From Streptomyces sp. A0642 (lineage in GTDB: Bacteria > Actinomycetota > Actinomycetes > Streptomycetales > Streptomycetaceae): a stretch of DNA of 64,000 bases. Below the pieces are notes generated by a model. It saw only the letters and a program-made list of their open reading frames with translations, had not been told where the DNA came from and ran no database searches. Numbering within the stretch: position 1 is the stretch's first letter; each line of letters begins with the position of its first letter. The position numbers and the translations under genes were made by a program. Positions 7,913 through 16,235 of this stretch are shown here, piece after piece. The stretch covers positions 1-64,000 of the forward strand of contig NZ_SSBL01000017.1 of assembly GCF_004795105.1 (NCBI RefSeq), given 5' to 3'.

Positions 7913-8824
7913 ATGGCCCGATCCCGTAGCCGGTACGCGGCCGACCGCGGCCTGACCACCCGCATGGTCACCACCATGTTCCTGATCGGCCTGCTGTACG
8001 TGGTCCTGGCCGGCGTCCTGCTCGCCGTGCTGCGCGGCGCCTGGCCGGTCATCCTGATCATCACCGGGGGCCTGTTCGTCGCCCAGTTCTGGTTCAGCGA
8101 CCGCATCGCGGCCTTCAGCATGGGCGCCCGCGAGGTCACCGCCGAGCAGGCGCCGGAACTGCACGGCGCGATCGACCGGATCTGCGCGCTCGCCGACATG
8201 CCCAAGCCGCGGGTCGCCCTCGCCGAGAGCGACGTACCGAACGCCTTCGCGACCGGCCGCAACGAGCGGACCGCCCTGGTCTGCGCCACGACGGGGCTGC
8301 TCCGGAGACTGGAGCCGGAGGAGCTGGAGGGCGTCCTGGCCCACGAGATGTCGCACGTCGCTCACCGCGACGTGGCGGTGATGACGATCGCCTCGTTCCT
8401 CGGCGTGCTCGCGGGCATCATCACCCGCGTCGCGCTCTGGGGCGGCTTTTCCCGCAACAGCCGCAGCAACGACCCCCTGGGCATCGCGATCATGCTGATC
8501 CCCCTGATCAGCGCCGTCGTCTACGCCCTGAGCTTCCTCCTGACCCGTCTGCTGTCGCGCTACCGCGAGCTGTCCGCCGACCGCACGGCCGCCCTGCTCA
8601 CCGGCCGCCCCTCGGCCCTCGCCTCCGCGCTCACCAAGGTCAGCGGGCAGATGGCCCGGATACCGACGGAGGACCTGCGGAAGGCGGAGCCGTACAACGC
8701 CTTCTACTTCGTCCCGGCCTTCTCCTCCAAGGAGAGCCTGAGCCGGCTGCTCTCCTCGCACCCCACACTGGAGCAGCGGCTGGACCAGCTCGCCCGCATC
8801 TCCGCCGGCCTGTCCCGCCCGTAA
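7913..8824 (+). CDS. htpX: M48 family zinc metalloprotease HtpX
   Basis: Membrane protease for quality control of damaged membrane proteins. Seen: two N-terminal transmembrane segments (about residues 20-60), the zinc motif HEMSH at 144-148 following 'LEPEELEGVLA', two further hydrophobic segments (about 160-210), and the third-ligand region 'SRYRELSADRTAA'. The ATG at 7913 has GGAGG 6 bases upstream. It is followed after 9 bases by pspAB, the usual actinobacterial partner, suggesting joint membrane-stress function. Confidence 0.92.
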   Translation: MARSRSRYAADRGLTTRMVTTMFLIGLLYVVLAGVLLAVLRGAWPVILIITGGLFVAQFWFSDRIAAFSMGAREVTAEQAPELHGAIDRICALADMPKPRVALAESDVPNAFATGRNERTALVCATTGLLRRLEPEELEGVLAHEMSHVAHRDVAVMTIASFLGVLAGIITRVALWGGFSRNSRSNDPLGIAIMLIPLISAVVYALSFLLTRLLSRYRELSADRTAALLTGRPSALASALTKVSGQMARIPTEDLRKAEPYNAFYFVPAFSSKESLSRLLSSHPTLEQRLDQLARISAGLSRP

Positions 8825-8833
8825 GGAGCCCCC

Positions 8834-9418
8834 GTGGGCCTGCTCGACACGATCCTGGGCCGCAGCAAGCCGGTGCGCCCCGACCTCGATCAGCTCTTCG
8901 CCGTCCCGTCCGCCGCCCTCACCCTCCAGGCGGCGACCGGCTTCACGCCGACCGGGCGGGGCTCGGTGTGCTTCGCGGGCGTCGAGGGCGGCGCCTTCGC
9001 CCGTATCCAGCAGGACGTACGGGAGCTGCTGGACGCGGACACCGGGCGCGGCGGCGTCCCGGTGGAGTTCAGCCGGGACGCGTACGGCTACACCTGGCTG
9101 CTCGCCACGCAGCCGCCCGGGGACACCGCCGCCCTGGTCAACGACCTGCACGCGGTCAACACGCTGCTCCAGGACGGCGGCTTCGGCCCGCAGCTGCTCT
9201 GCTCACTGATCGCCTTCCGGGACGGGGACGGCCGGCCGCTGGCGCTGGTGTACCTCTACAAGCGCGGCACCTTCTACCCCTTCGCCCCGGAGCGGGGAGG
9301 CGGCGAGAAGCGGGACAACCCACGGGAGCTGCAGGTGCGTGCCGCCCTGGGAGCCGACCTGCGGGTGGAGAAGGACCTGGGGCGGTGGTTCCCGGTGTGG
9401 GGGGCGCCGGGGTGGTGA
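8834..9418 (+). CDS. pspAB: PspA-associated protein PspAB
   Basis: Soluble protein of 194 residues beginning 'MGLLDTILGRSKPVRPDLDQLFAVPSAALTLQ', the hallmark of the actinobacterial PspAB family. It is linked to the phage-shock (PspA) membrane-stress response and is usually encoded beside htpX, as here. The molecular activity is not established. GTG 8834 follows AAGGAG within 6 bases; the gene is co-transcribed with htpX. Confidence 0.85.
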   Translation: MGLLDTILGRSKPVRPDLDQLFAVPSAALTLQAATGFTPTGRGSVCFAGVEGGAFARIQQDVRELLDADTGRGGVPVEFSRDAYGYTWLLATQPPGDTAALVNDLHAVNTLLQDGGFGPQLLCSLIAFRDGDGRPLALVYLYKRGTFYPFAPERGGGEKRDNPRELQVRAALGADLRVEKDLGRWFPVWGAPGW

Positions 9419-9435
9419 GGCGCAGCTGCCGTACG

Positions 9436-10065
9436 TCACTTCTCCGGCCGCGGGCGGAACAGCGCGTCGTCGTAGTCCGGAAAGATGAGCGGCATGTTCC
9501 GCCGGAAGTCGGCTACTTCCGCGCTGTCCTCGTATCCGGCGCACAGCGTCTTCGGCCAGTACCAGTATCCGCGTGAGGCGGCCAGGAGATCGACGTACTC
9601 GGCGAAGGTGCGGCCCGTGGAGGCCAGTTCCTCGCCGAAGTAGTGATAGCTGAGCTGGTCCTTGAAGGCGCCGTCGTCATCCCGCTCGAAAGCGACGCAC
9701 GCTTCCGGGGTGAAGAAGTCGAAGGGCACCACGGGGCGGAATTCCTGCTCCCCGCCGGGGAACCAGGTCACCCCGCTCCAGTCGCCGAGCACTTTGTCGA
9801 GGGGCAGGATATCGATCAGGCCGTGATCCGACCTGTCCCCTTTTCCGACCTCGGGAACGATGCACCGCCATTCGAGCCTGAACGCCCCCACCTCGCCGTA
9901 GAACTCGGCCACTCCGGCGGGAAGCCGGGTGCCCGACTCCTCGATGACGCGCGAGATCCGGTCGGCCGGGAGTGGCTCGGCCAGTGTGTGGTCCAGTAGC
10001 TCGACGCGGGGGTTCTCGCGGAGTTCAGCGACCAGTGAGTCGAGTCGGTGCCTTGCCTTGCTCAT
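9436..10065 (-). CDS. SMI1/KNR4 (SUKH)-like putative immunity protein
   Basis: Protein of 209 residues with a SUKH-like layout. 'ISRVIEESGTRLPAGVAEFYGEVGAFRLEW' (about 37-67) corresponds to the early SMI1 helix and strand, followed by aromatic-rich, acidic strands and a C-terminal 'FAEYVDLLAASRGYWYWP'. SUKH proteins commonly neutralise polymorphic toxins, many of them nucleases. The gene lies 49 bases downstream of the DUF4157 nuclease gene on the same strand, which is the normal toxin-immunity order. Base composition is less GC-biased than its neighbours, suggesting transfer together with the toxin tip. Confidence 0.65.
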   Translation of the reverse strand: MSKARHRLDSLVAELRENPRVELLDHTLAEPLPADRISRVIEESGTRLPAGVAEFYGEVGAFRLEWRCIVPEVGKGDRSDHGLIDILPLDKVLGDWSGVTWFPGGEQEFRPVVPFDFFTPEACVAFERDDDGAFKDQLSYHYFGEELASTGRTFAEYVDLLAASRGYWYWPKTLCAGYEDSAEVADFRRNMPLIFPDYDDALFRPRPEK

Positions 10066-10114
10066 GTACGTGTCTCCCGTCGCGCCGCCCGTTGCCTACG
10101 CCGGCCGAAATTCG

Positions 10115-11362
10115 CTACATGTTGTTGTTCTCGATCTCCCACGCGTCCCCGCCCACTTCCTTGTTCTTGGCGTCGTACAGGGTGTACTCCGCCCTGATCA
10201 TTCCAGGAAGGCCGAATCGGTAGATGCTGTCGAAGGCTATGGCTTCCGGAGACCCCGGCGTCATTTTCATGTCGGCCGATGTGGGGTGGGAGCTGAAGTC
10301 CGCCGTCACGTGATAGCGGGCAGTGTATCCCTTCTGAAGAATGGCAACCTTGAGACCTTTCTCGACCTTCGCGTGATGCTGGCTGTTGGCCTGCCTGACC
10401 AGCGGCGTCAAATTCTCCAGATTCTTGCCCGAACCACCCAGGTTGTGGTTCAGGAGGTGCCCTTGCACCATGTAGTTCTTGAACCAGTCGCCGATCGGCG
10501 TGCCACTGGGCGGCCACCACGCGGGCTGCACCGTGGGGGCCTGCCCCGTCCCGAGCTGGCCGGCGAAGAGCTCCCCCTTCATCTCCACTCCCACATCGCC
10601 CGCGATGCCGTTGACCGTCACGGTGCGGGCTCCCTGCGGGTAGTCGACCCGCTGGTTGTAGCCCGCGAGCGGAGCACGCTGCACGACAGCCGGCTGCGCA
10701 CGCTGGAGCGCGGTGCCCGAGGACACGGAGCGCTGGGCGGTGAGGTCCTCACGCCGGCCCGGCGCGGGAGCCCGCATGACCCGTGTGGCGTTGGCCTCCG
10801 CTTCCCGTTCGAACCGGTCGGAGGGGTCGGAGACGCGCAGTCCGGAACCGTTGTCGGTGCCGGCGACGGGCCCTTGCCGTTGCTGGATGACGTGGGTGAG
10901 CTCATGGGCCAGCGTGTGCCGGTCGGCTCCGCCGTCGCCGATGACGACATGGTGGCCGGAGGTGTAGGCGCGGGCGCCGACCTCGGCCGCCGAGGCCCTG
11001 GCGGCCGCGTCGTTGTGGATGCGGACATCGGAGAAGTCCGCCCCGAGCCGGGACTCCATGTCGGAGCGGACCGCCCCGTCCAGCGGCCGGCCGGCGGTGC
11101 GCAGGACGTCCCCGACGGCCGAGCGCTGCACCGACGCCCGGTCGTCCGCCTGCTCGTGGCCGCAGCCCGCACCGTGCCTGTGCCGGTCCTGGGCGGACGG
11201 GTGGCCCGCGGCCCGCAGCATCTGGACGACGGCCGCGTTCCCGATACTGCCCTGCAGGGCGAGGCGCCCGGTGAACGGCGCACCGGGCGCGGGCGCAGGC
11301 TTGCGGGCCTGGGCGGGACCGTGGGCCGCACCGGTCTTCTCAGCACCGTCCTGGCTGCGCAT
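10115..11362 (-). CDS. DUF4157 (eCIS core domain) protein with C-terminal putative His-Me-finger nuclease
   Basis: Protein of 415 residues. Residues about 78-165 form a DUF4157 domain with a zincin-like HELTH at 153-157. The family is strongly associated with extracellular contractile injection systems. Short VQR/LQR motifs occur at 78-80, 219-221 and 227-229. The C-terminal part (about 235-415) carries 'VQGHLLNHNLGGSGKNLENLTPL' and 'RQANSQHH' (about 299-330), like the GH-x-N pattern of DNA/RNA non-specific (beta-beta-alpha metal) endonucleases. The C-terminal coding region is visibly less GC-rich than the N-terminal half, a usual sign of toxin-tip exchange. The likely immunity gene follows. 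A full CIS locus lies 6.3 kb away, making this a candidate cargo effector (inference). Confidence 0.75.
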   Translation of the reverse strand: MRSQDGAEKTGAAHGPAQARKPAPAPGAPFTGRLALQGSIGNAAVVQMLRAAGHPSAQDRHRHGAGCGHEQADDRASVQRSAVGDVLRTAGRPLDGAVRSDMESRLGADFSDVRIHNDAAARASAAEVGARAYTSGHHVVIGDGGADRHTLAHELTHVIQQRQGPVAGTDNGSGLRVSDPSDRFEREAEANATRVMRAPAPGRREDLTAQRSVSSGTALQRAQPAVVQRAPLAGYNQRVDYPQGARTVTVNGIAGDVGVEMKGELFAGQLGTGQAPTVQPAWWPPSGTPIGDWFKNYMVQGHLLNHNLGGSGKNLENLTPLVRQANSQHHAKVEKGLKVAILQKGYTARYHVTADFSSHPTSADMKMTPGSPEAIAFDSIYRFGLPGMIRAEYTLYDAKNKEVGGDAWEIENNNM

Positions 11363-11498
11363 GGAGACCTCTTCCTGCTAGGAGACTGACTCTCCCTGCA
11401 TACCGCGGGCCGCGGCTCCGGTTCCAGGCCCCCCGGGGCACAGTTGATTGGCCCCTGCGGGCGTCAACTCCACGGAGGGACGGGCGAATCGCACGGCG

Positions 11499-12434
11499 CT
11501 AGACGTCCGCGATGACGTCGGCCAGGTGATGGCCCGCCCCGTACCGGACGATGCCGCGCAGCAGGTCGAGCGGGTCGCAGGGGCGCGCCCCGCGCTTGTG
11601 GGGCTGGTGGGTGAAGGGGATGCCGGACCAGGGGTTGTCCTTGTGGTGGTGGCTGCCTCGCGGAGCGTCCGGGTCGATCGCCCAGTGCACCCACGTGCTG
11701 TCGTGGTGCAGACAGATGACCTGTCCGAGATACCAGACGGCGCCTTGCAGGAACGGCCCCTCGCGGTCGGCGTCGAAGTCGGCGAGGGTGCGGTAACCGT
11801 CGCGTACCTGCCGCTCCAGGGCGTCCAGCGTCGACGGGGCGAAGTCGTCCCACCCCTCGGCGTCCTGCGCCGCCGCCAGAGCCCGGACCCAGGACGGGTG
11901 GGCGTCCCGCCGCCGGGCCAGCCACGACTGGAGCCACGCGTCCGCCGGCTGCGGGCCGATCGGGTCCAGGGGCGAGCGTTCCTTGTGCGGTTCCCAGCCC
12001 GGGACGATCCGGCGCCGCGCGGACACGGCCTCGGCCAGCTCTTCCCGCTCTCGGGTGAACGCCTGCCCGGACTCCTCGGCGAGGGCGACGTCGATGAGGA
12101 CGCCGATGAACACCGGGGGGAGGCCGAGGGCGGGGTCGGGGCGGACGAACGCTTCACCGTCCTCACCTCCCGCGTCGGGGTCGATGTCCCACCGGCCGCC
12201 GCAGACGTCCATGAGGACTTCGCCGATGTAGGGGATCGCGGCCCGGCGCAGGCCGTCGTCGGACTCCTCGTCGAGCAGCTCCCGTTCGAGGGCGGCCAGG
12301 GAGGCGGGCGTGTAGTCGAGCGCGAAGCCGACGGGCAGGTGGACCTGTTCGAGCCGTGCGGTCAGCACCTGCATGTCGTCCAGCCACCGGTCGAGGAGCT
12401 CCTCACGGGTGGGGCGGTGCGGGTCGGTGGTCAT
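11499..12434 (-). CDS. Protein of unknown function with two repeated halves
   Basis: No family recognised. About 311 residues, acidic, Trp-rich, without signal peptide or membrane segment. It contains an internal duplication: 'PASLAALERELLDEE...AIPYIGEVLMDVCGGRWDIDPDA' (about 43-90) and 'PSTLDALERQVRDGY...GAVWYLGQVICLHHDSTWVHWAIDPDA' (about 205-258) share spacing and key residues (LE, Y-G-V, W-IDPDA). The start is set at ATG 12434; the in-frame codon at 12473 adds an Arg-rich tail. It sits between the DUF4157 toxin and the secreted REase-like protein, so an immunity-type role is possible but unproven. Confidence 0.6.
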   Translation of the reverse strand: MTTDPHRPTREELLDRWLDDMQVLTARLEQVHLPVGFALDYTPASLAALERELLDEESDDGLRRAAIPYIGEVLMDVCGGRWDIDPDAGGEDGEAFVRPDPALGLPPVFIGVLIDVALAEESGQAFTREREELAEAVSARRRIVPGWEPHKERSPLDPIGPQPADAWLQSWLARRRDAHPSWVRALAAAQDAEGWDDFAPSTLDALERQVRDGYRTLADFDADREGPFLQGAVWYLGQVICLHHDSTWVHWAIDPDAPRGSHHHKDNPWSGIPFTHQPHKRGARPCDPLDLLRGIVRYGAGHHLADVIADV

Positions 12435-12656
12435 GACCGGGAAGCGTAGGCGGCCACCCCGCCCCGGTGCCAAGTGCCCCGGGAGGAGGTGTGTTTGTTG
12501 TGCGCCACGCCTGTGTATCCCCTGTGAGTCCCGGGATGCCGAAGGCTAGGGTGCCAGGAAAGGCGGTGGCATCGACGGGGGCCATGCACCGCCGGACCTC
12601 CCTTGCCCGCCCTGCGCTCAAGGGCTGACCGCTGCCCCCACGAGGGACATACACAC

Positions 12657-14999
12657 ATGCATTCTGCGATACGCGCACGCGGCTGGTTAAGGCTTCGTGT
12701 GGCGGCCGTCGCCTTCGGCGCGACCGTGCTGGTCGCCGGGCCGCTGCCCGGCCTGCACCACGATGCCGATGCGGCGCCGCCGAAGCCGATGCTGGGCCGT
12801 TGCATGGACAAGTACGGCACGAGCCCGACACCGCCGCCGGCCTACAAGCTGCCCGGCTCCAAGCCCGCCGGCCCGAACCAGTGGAAGACCCCGGACGCCG
12901 AGGACCGCTTCTACGCCTACGACCACCTCGCCAAGGGCTTCGAGGCGCTCACCGACCCCGGGCTGATCGATCTGCCCGACGGGGACAACCCGAAGAACTA
13001 CAAGTGGGGAACGCCGGAGAACGCGGTCACGACCTGGAAGCAGACCCAGGCCGGCTCCAAGCCCTACAAGGGCACGTTCAACGAGTGGCTGAACAACATC
13101 TACTCGCGCAACGAAGGCAACAACAAGCGGGGCAGCAGCTTCGAGTCCGAGGTCGTGAAGTACTTCGGCCTCGGCGGGGTGGACTGGATCTGCCAGAAGA
13201 ACCTCCGCGACCTCAACCCCGGTCTGCACAAGGAGCTCGAACGGGCCCTCGGCAAGGACGTGATGAAGGACGGCCGGGTCTTCGACGCGGTCAACCAGCG
13301 CACCCGGACCGTCTACGAGGTCAAGTCCGGCATCGGTTACGACGCCCGGCAGCTGAAGATCGACGCCGAGCTCGTCCGCCGGGGCTGGAAGGTCGTCTAC
13401 ATCAACGGGCTGGAGCCCGACGAGAAGACGGTCGGCAAGTACAAGGCCGCCGGCGTCAAGTACTACCGGCACGCCGCCACGCCGAACCCGCGCTTCACCC
13501 CGGGCACGTACACCCCGAAGGACACCCGGCTGATGACGCCGGACCCGAACCGCCCCTCCTTCGGCTCCGGCGCCGACATGGCCCGCAGGTCCGCGCCGAC
13601 CCCCGAGGACGTCCGCCGTCAGATCGAGCAGGCCCGCGGCCGGATCACGCAGCCCGGCAACGGCCTGCGCAACCCGGGCGGCGTCGACTTCACCACCCTC
13701 GACATCTCCTACGTCGGGCAGACGAAGACGGGGAACCTCTCCTACGCCTTCAGCGCGAAGAACACCGACGAGGAGACGGCACCCGGCTACGGCGGCCAGG
13801 ACAAGGCCCAGCTCATCTCGGACGCCTTCTTCACCTGGCTCGCCCTCACCCCTGACCACTTCTGGGTCAACCTCAATCCTGACGACCCGAACACGGTCAT
13901 GGAACCGCCGTTCGACAAGACCGACGCGGGTCGCGTCCTCCTCGAGGCCGACATGGAGATGAAGCACGACTTCGGTCGCGCCGAGGACCCGAAGACCGAC
14001 GCCGGAAAGCGGTTCTGGGACGAGATCACGAAGATCGACGGAGCGCCCTGCATGGGCTCCACCCGCAACTGGATCGTCCCGAAGAAGGCCCAGGTCCGCA
14101 TCGAGAACGACGGCGCCTACATCCTCAGCGCCCCGCTCGACGTCAAGACGGTCGCCCAGGACTACAGCACGCCCGGCCCCGGCGGCGGCATGCCCTGCAA
14201 GCTGACCAAGGAGCAGACCGCGCACAACATGGACGTCTACCGGCAGACGGTCCTGCCGGTGGTCCAGAAGCAGATCAACGAGGCGCCCAAGTACGCCGAT
14301 CTGCGCCGCGTCTACAAGGCCCGCATCGCCGCCGAGTACGTCCGCCAGACCGTCGCCCAGGACAAGAAGGCCTTCGGCGGCTCCTTCGCGAAGATCATCG
14401 ACAGCAACCAGGTCAAGCGCTGGCCCCTGCGCGGCAAGAACGCCGACTGGGACAAGATGACGGTCTGGAAGGAGATGAAGCGCTCGTACAGCGAGGGCGA
14501 CTTCAAGTACGAGATCCCCGTCGGCGGTGAGGTCTGGGTCTACACCGTGGGCGGCGTCGACCTGACCAAGCAGCCCCAGGAGAAGGTCAGCAAGGCCCGG
14601 TTCCGGGCCGAGAAGCCCAACCTGCCCTCGGTGGTGCAGGGTTCGCGCAACGAGGCCCTCGACTACCAGGCGACCGGCACCACGGTGATGGGCGGCGACA
14701 ACAGCGGCCGGACCGGTGGCGGCGGCCCCGCCCCCACCCCGACCCCGACCCCGTCGCCCACTCCGACCGGCAAGCCCACGGAACAGCCGACGGCCACCCC
14801 GACACCCACCCGCACCCCGGCCCCGAGCCCGTCCGGCAACGGCGGCCACAGCACACCGCCCGCCGCGGGCGGTGACCCGGACGGCCACATGGCCGACACC
14901 GGCACCCAGGTCCTGACCGTCGCCGCCATCGCCGCCGCACTTCTCGCGGCCGGCGGGACGCTGGTCTGGATCAGGCGCAGGCGCGGTATCGGCGGCTAG
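12657..14999 (+). CDS. Secreted, sortase-anchored protein with restriction-endonuclease-fold toxin-like domain; contains a TTA codon
   Basis: Protein of 780 residues. A signal peptide (about 1-40, ending around 'DADAA') is followed by a domain with a PD-(D/E)xK-like active-site pattern: Asp210 in 'GRVFDAV', Glu221-Val-Lys223 in 'YEVKSG'. This resembles the restriction-endonuclease-fold toxin families. A large uncharacterised region (about 300-680) follows, then a Pro/Thr linker, and the C-terminus has MADTG at about 745-749, a hydrophobic segment and RRRR, which is a class E-like sortase signal (usual LAxTG). Codon 11 is TTA (12687-12689), so translation should depend on bldA tRNA. The ATG at 12657 has GAGGGA upstream. 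Cell-wall-displayed nuclease is an inference. Confidence 0.75.
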   Translation: MHSAIRARGWLRLRVAAVAFGATVLVAGPLPGLHHDADAAPPKPMLGRCMDKYGTSPTPPPAYKLPGSKPAGPNQWKTPDAEDRFYAYDHLAKGFEALTDPGLIDLPDGDNPKNYKWGTPENAVTTWKQTQAGSKPYKGTFNEWLNNIYSRNEGNNKRGSSFESEVVKYFGLGGVDWICQKNLRDLNPGLHKELERALGKDVMKDGRVFDAVNQRTRTVYEVKSGIGYDARQLKIDAELVRRGWKVVYINGLEPDEKTVGKYKAAGVKYYRHAATPNPRFTPGTYTPKDTRLMTPDPNRPSFGSGADMARRSAPTPEDVRRQIEQARGRITQPGNGLRNPGGVDFTTLDISYVGQTKTGNLSYAFSAKNTDEETAPGYGGQDKAQLISDAFFTWLALTPDHFWVNLNPDDPNTVMEPPFDKTDAGRVLLEADMEMKHDFGRAEDPKTDAGKRFWDEITKIDGAPCMGSTRNWIVPKKAQVRIENDGAYILSAPLDVKTVAQDYSTPGPGGGMPCKLTKEQTAHNMDVYRQTVLPVVQKQINEAPKYADLRRVYKARIAAEYVRQTVAQDKKAFGGSFAKIIDSNQVKRWPLRGKNADWDKMTVWKEMKRSYSEGDFKYEIPVGGEVWVYTVGGVDLTKQPQEKVSKARFRAEKPNLPSVVQGSRNEALDYQATGTTVMGGDNSGRTGGGGPAPTPTPTPSPTPTGKPTEQPTATPTPTRTPAPSPSGNGGHSTPPAAGGDPDGHMADTGTQVLTVAAIAAALLAAGGTLVWIRRRRGIGG

Positions 15000-15025
15000 C
15001 CGGGACGCGGTCGCTCGTACGCGAC

Positions 15026-15062
15026 GGCCCCCACACCCCGATGCGGTACGGGTGTGGGGGCC
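15026..15062. terminator. Strong bidirectional hairpin terminator
   Basis: Perfect 13-bp stem GGCCCCCACACCC with its complement and an 11-base loop. It lies between the convergent sortase-anchored protein gene and the DUF397 gene. Confidence 0.8.
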
Positions 15063-15090
15063 GCTCCACGGGACGGTGACGGGCGGGAGC

Positions 15091-15339
15091 TCAGCTGTTC
15101 GCGGCGTGACCCAGGAAGGCGGTCCAGGCGGCGGGGGCGACGGCGAAGGTGGGGCCGTCGGTGACCTTGGAGTCGCGGACGTGGACGGTGTGGGGGCAGG
15201 CGGCTACCTCTACGCAGGACGCGGCTTCGCTTCCGCTGTAGCTGGACTTGTGCCAGTCGTAGGCGACTTCGATGCAGGCCTCGCCCTCGTTGCCGCTGTA
15301 GCTGGACTTGAACCAGGCCAGCCGGGGTCCGTGGATCAC
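15091..15339 (-). CDS. DUF397 domain protein (with duplicated KSSYS motif)
   Basis: Small protein of 82 residues. It carries the DUF397 signature 'WFKSSYSGNEGEACIEVA' twice in tandem (about 9-26 and 29-46, the second 'HKSSYSGSEAASCVEVA'), then 'VHVRDSKVTDGPTFAVAPAAWTAFL'. DUF397 proteins partner with the DUF5753 XRE regulators encoded just upstream and are thought to antagonise them in differentiation control. Its ATG overlaps the regulator's stop codon (ATGA), so translation is coupled. Confidence 0.88.
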   Translation of the reverse strand: MIHGPRLAWFKSSYSGNEGEACIEVAYDWHKSSYSGSEAASCVEVAACPHTVHVRDSKVTDGPTFAVAPAAWTAFLGHAANS

Positions 15340-16172
15340 AGTTGCCTCACCTTCGTCTCGATGATCTCCGCGGACTTCCAGGGGTTGAGCGCCTGCGCCC
15401 GCAAGATGCCGAAAAGGTCGAGCTGGTCGCTCACTTGCTCCAACTTCGAGATCAACCTACCGCCGCCCTGCGCCTCCACATACATCAAGTTGCGGCCTTC
15501 CGCCGTGGACATCAACTGCATGGGACCCATCAACCCGGCGTGAGTGTGCTGAGCCGACGGCATCACCTGCACCGTCAGGTGGTTGAACCGCTCCATACAT
15601 TCGAGTACGTGACGCAGTTGCTCCTTCAGCACCTCGGGCCCGCCGAGCGTCCGGTCCAGGACCGACTCCTCGATGACGTACCCGATGCGCGGCGGCAGCG
15701 TGCGCGACAGCACGCTCTGCCGTTCGAGCCGCGCTCCGACGTGCCGGGCGATCTCGTCCTCGGTGTACGCCGGCACGCGCGACCGGTACAGCGCGTGCAC
15801 GTACGCCTCCGTCTGAAGCAGGCCCGGGATCAGCATGGTCTCGTACGCGCTGATCACCCGCGCACTCCGCTCCAGCTTCGCCCAGTCCAGGAACTTCGGC
15901 GGGTACTTCTCCTCATCCACCAACTCGCAGCAAGCCTTCAGCGCCCCGCCCGCCCCGAACACCCGGTCGGCGTCGATCAGCAGGTCGCGCGAGGGAATGC
16001 GCTCCGCCCGCTCGGCCGCACCCATCAAGGACTCCGAGATCAGCAGTTGCTCCGCCGCCTCCTTCTGCGTGAGTCCCGCGCGCACCCGGTGGATGCGGAT
16101 CAGCTCCCCCACCAGCCGCCGCCCGCGCGTCGTCTCGCCACTCGTCCCCACAGCCCTCACCACCCTCCCCAC
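15336..16172 (-). CDS. XRE family regulator with DUF5753 (Scr1-like) domain
   Basis: DNA-binding regulator of up to 278 residues. N-terminal helix-turn-helix 'GELIRIHRVRAGLTQKEAAEQLLISESLMGAAERAERIPS' (about 22-62); C-terminal DUF5753 (about 100-275) with 'MLIPGLLQTEAYVHAL' and 'LTVQVMPSAQHTHAGLMGPMQLM'. Streptomyces has many such regulators, each paired with a DUF397 gene, as here. The exact start is uncertain: GTG codons at 16172, 16160 and 16151 are all in frame. Confidence 0.9.
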   Translation of the reverse strand: MGRVVRAVGTSGETTRGRRLVGELIRIHRVRAGLTQKEAAEQLLISESLMGAAERAERIPSRDLLIDADRVFGAGGALKACCELVDEEKYPPKFLDWAKLERSARVISAYETMLIPGLLQTEAYVHALYRSRVPAYTEDEIARHVGARLERQSVLSRTLPPRIGYVIEESVLDRTLGGPEVLKEQLRHVLECMERFNHLTVQVMPSAQHTHAGLMGPMQLMSTAEGRNLMYVEAQGGGRLISKLEQVSDQLDLFGILRAQALNPWKSAEIIETKVRQL

Positions 16173-16235
16173 ATCGCATGGATGTGGATCGCGTCCTGCT
16201 GGTCACGCTACGCAGTCGCGGCGATGCTCATAGCC

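Noticed and set aside
12687..14888. Long minus-strand ORF of 733 residues
   Set aside because: It is the shadow of the sortase-anchored protein gene; composition is Gly/Val/Arg-rich with no domain, and the plus strand has signal peptide, motifs and RBS.
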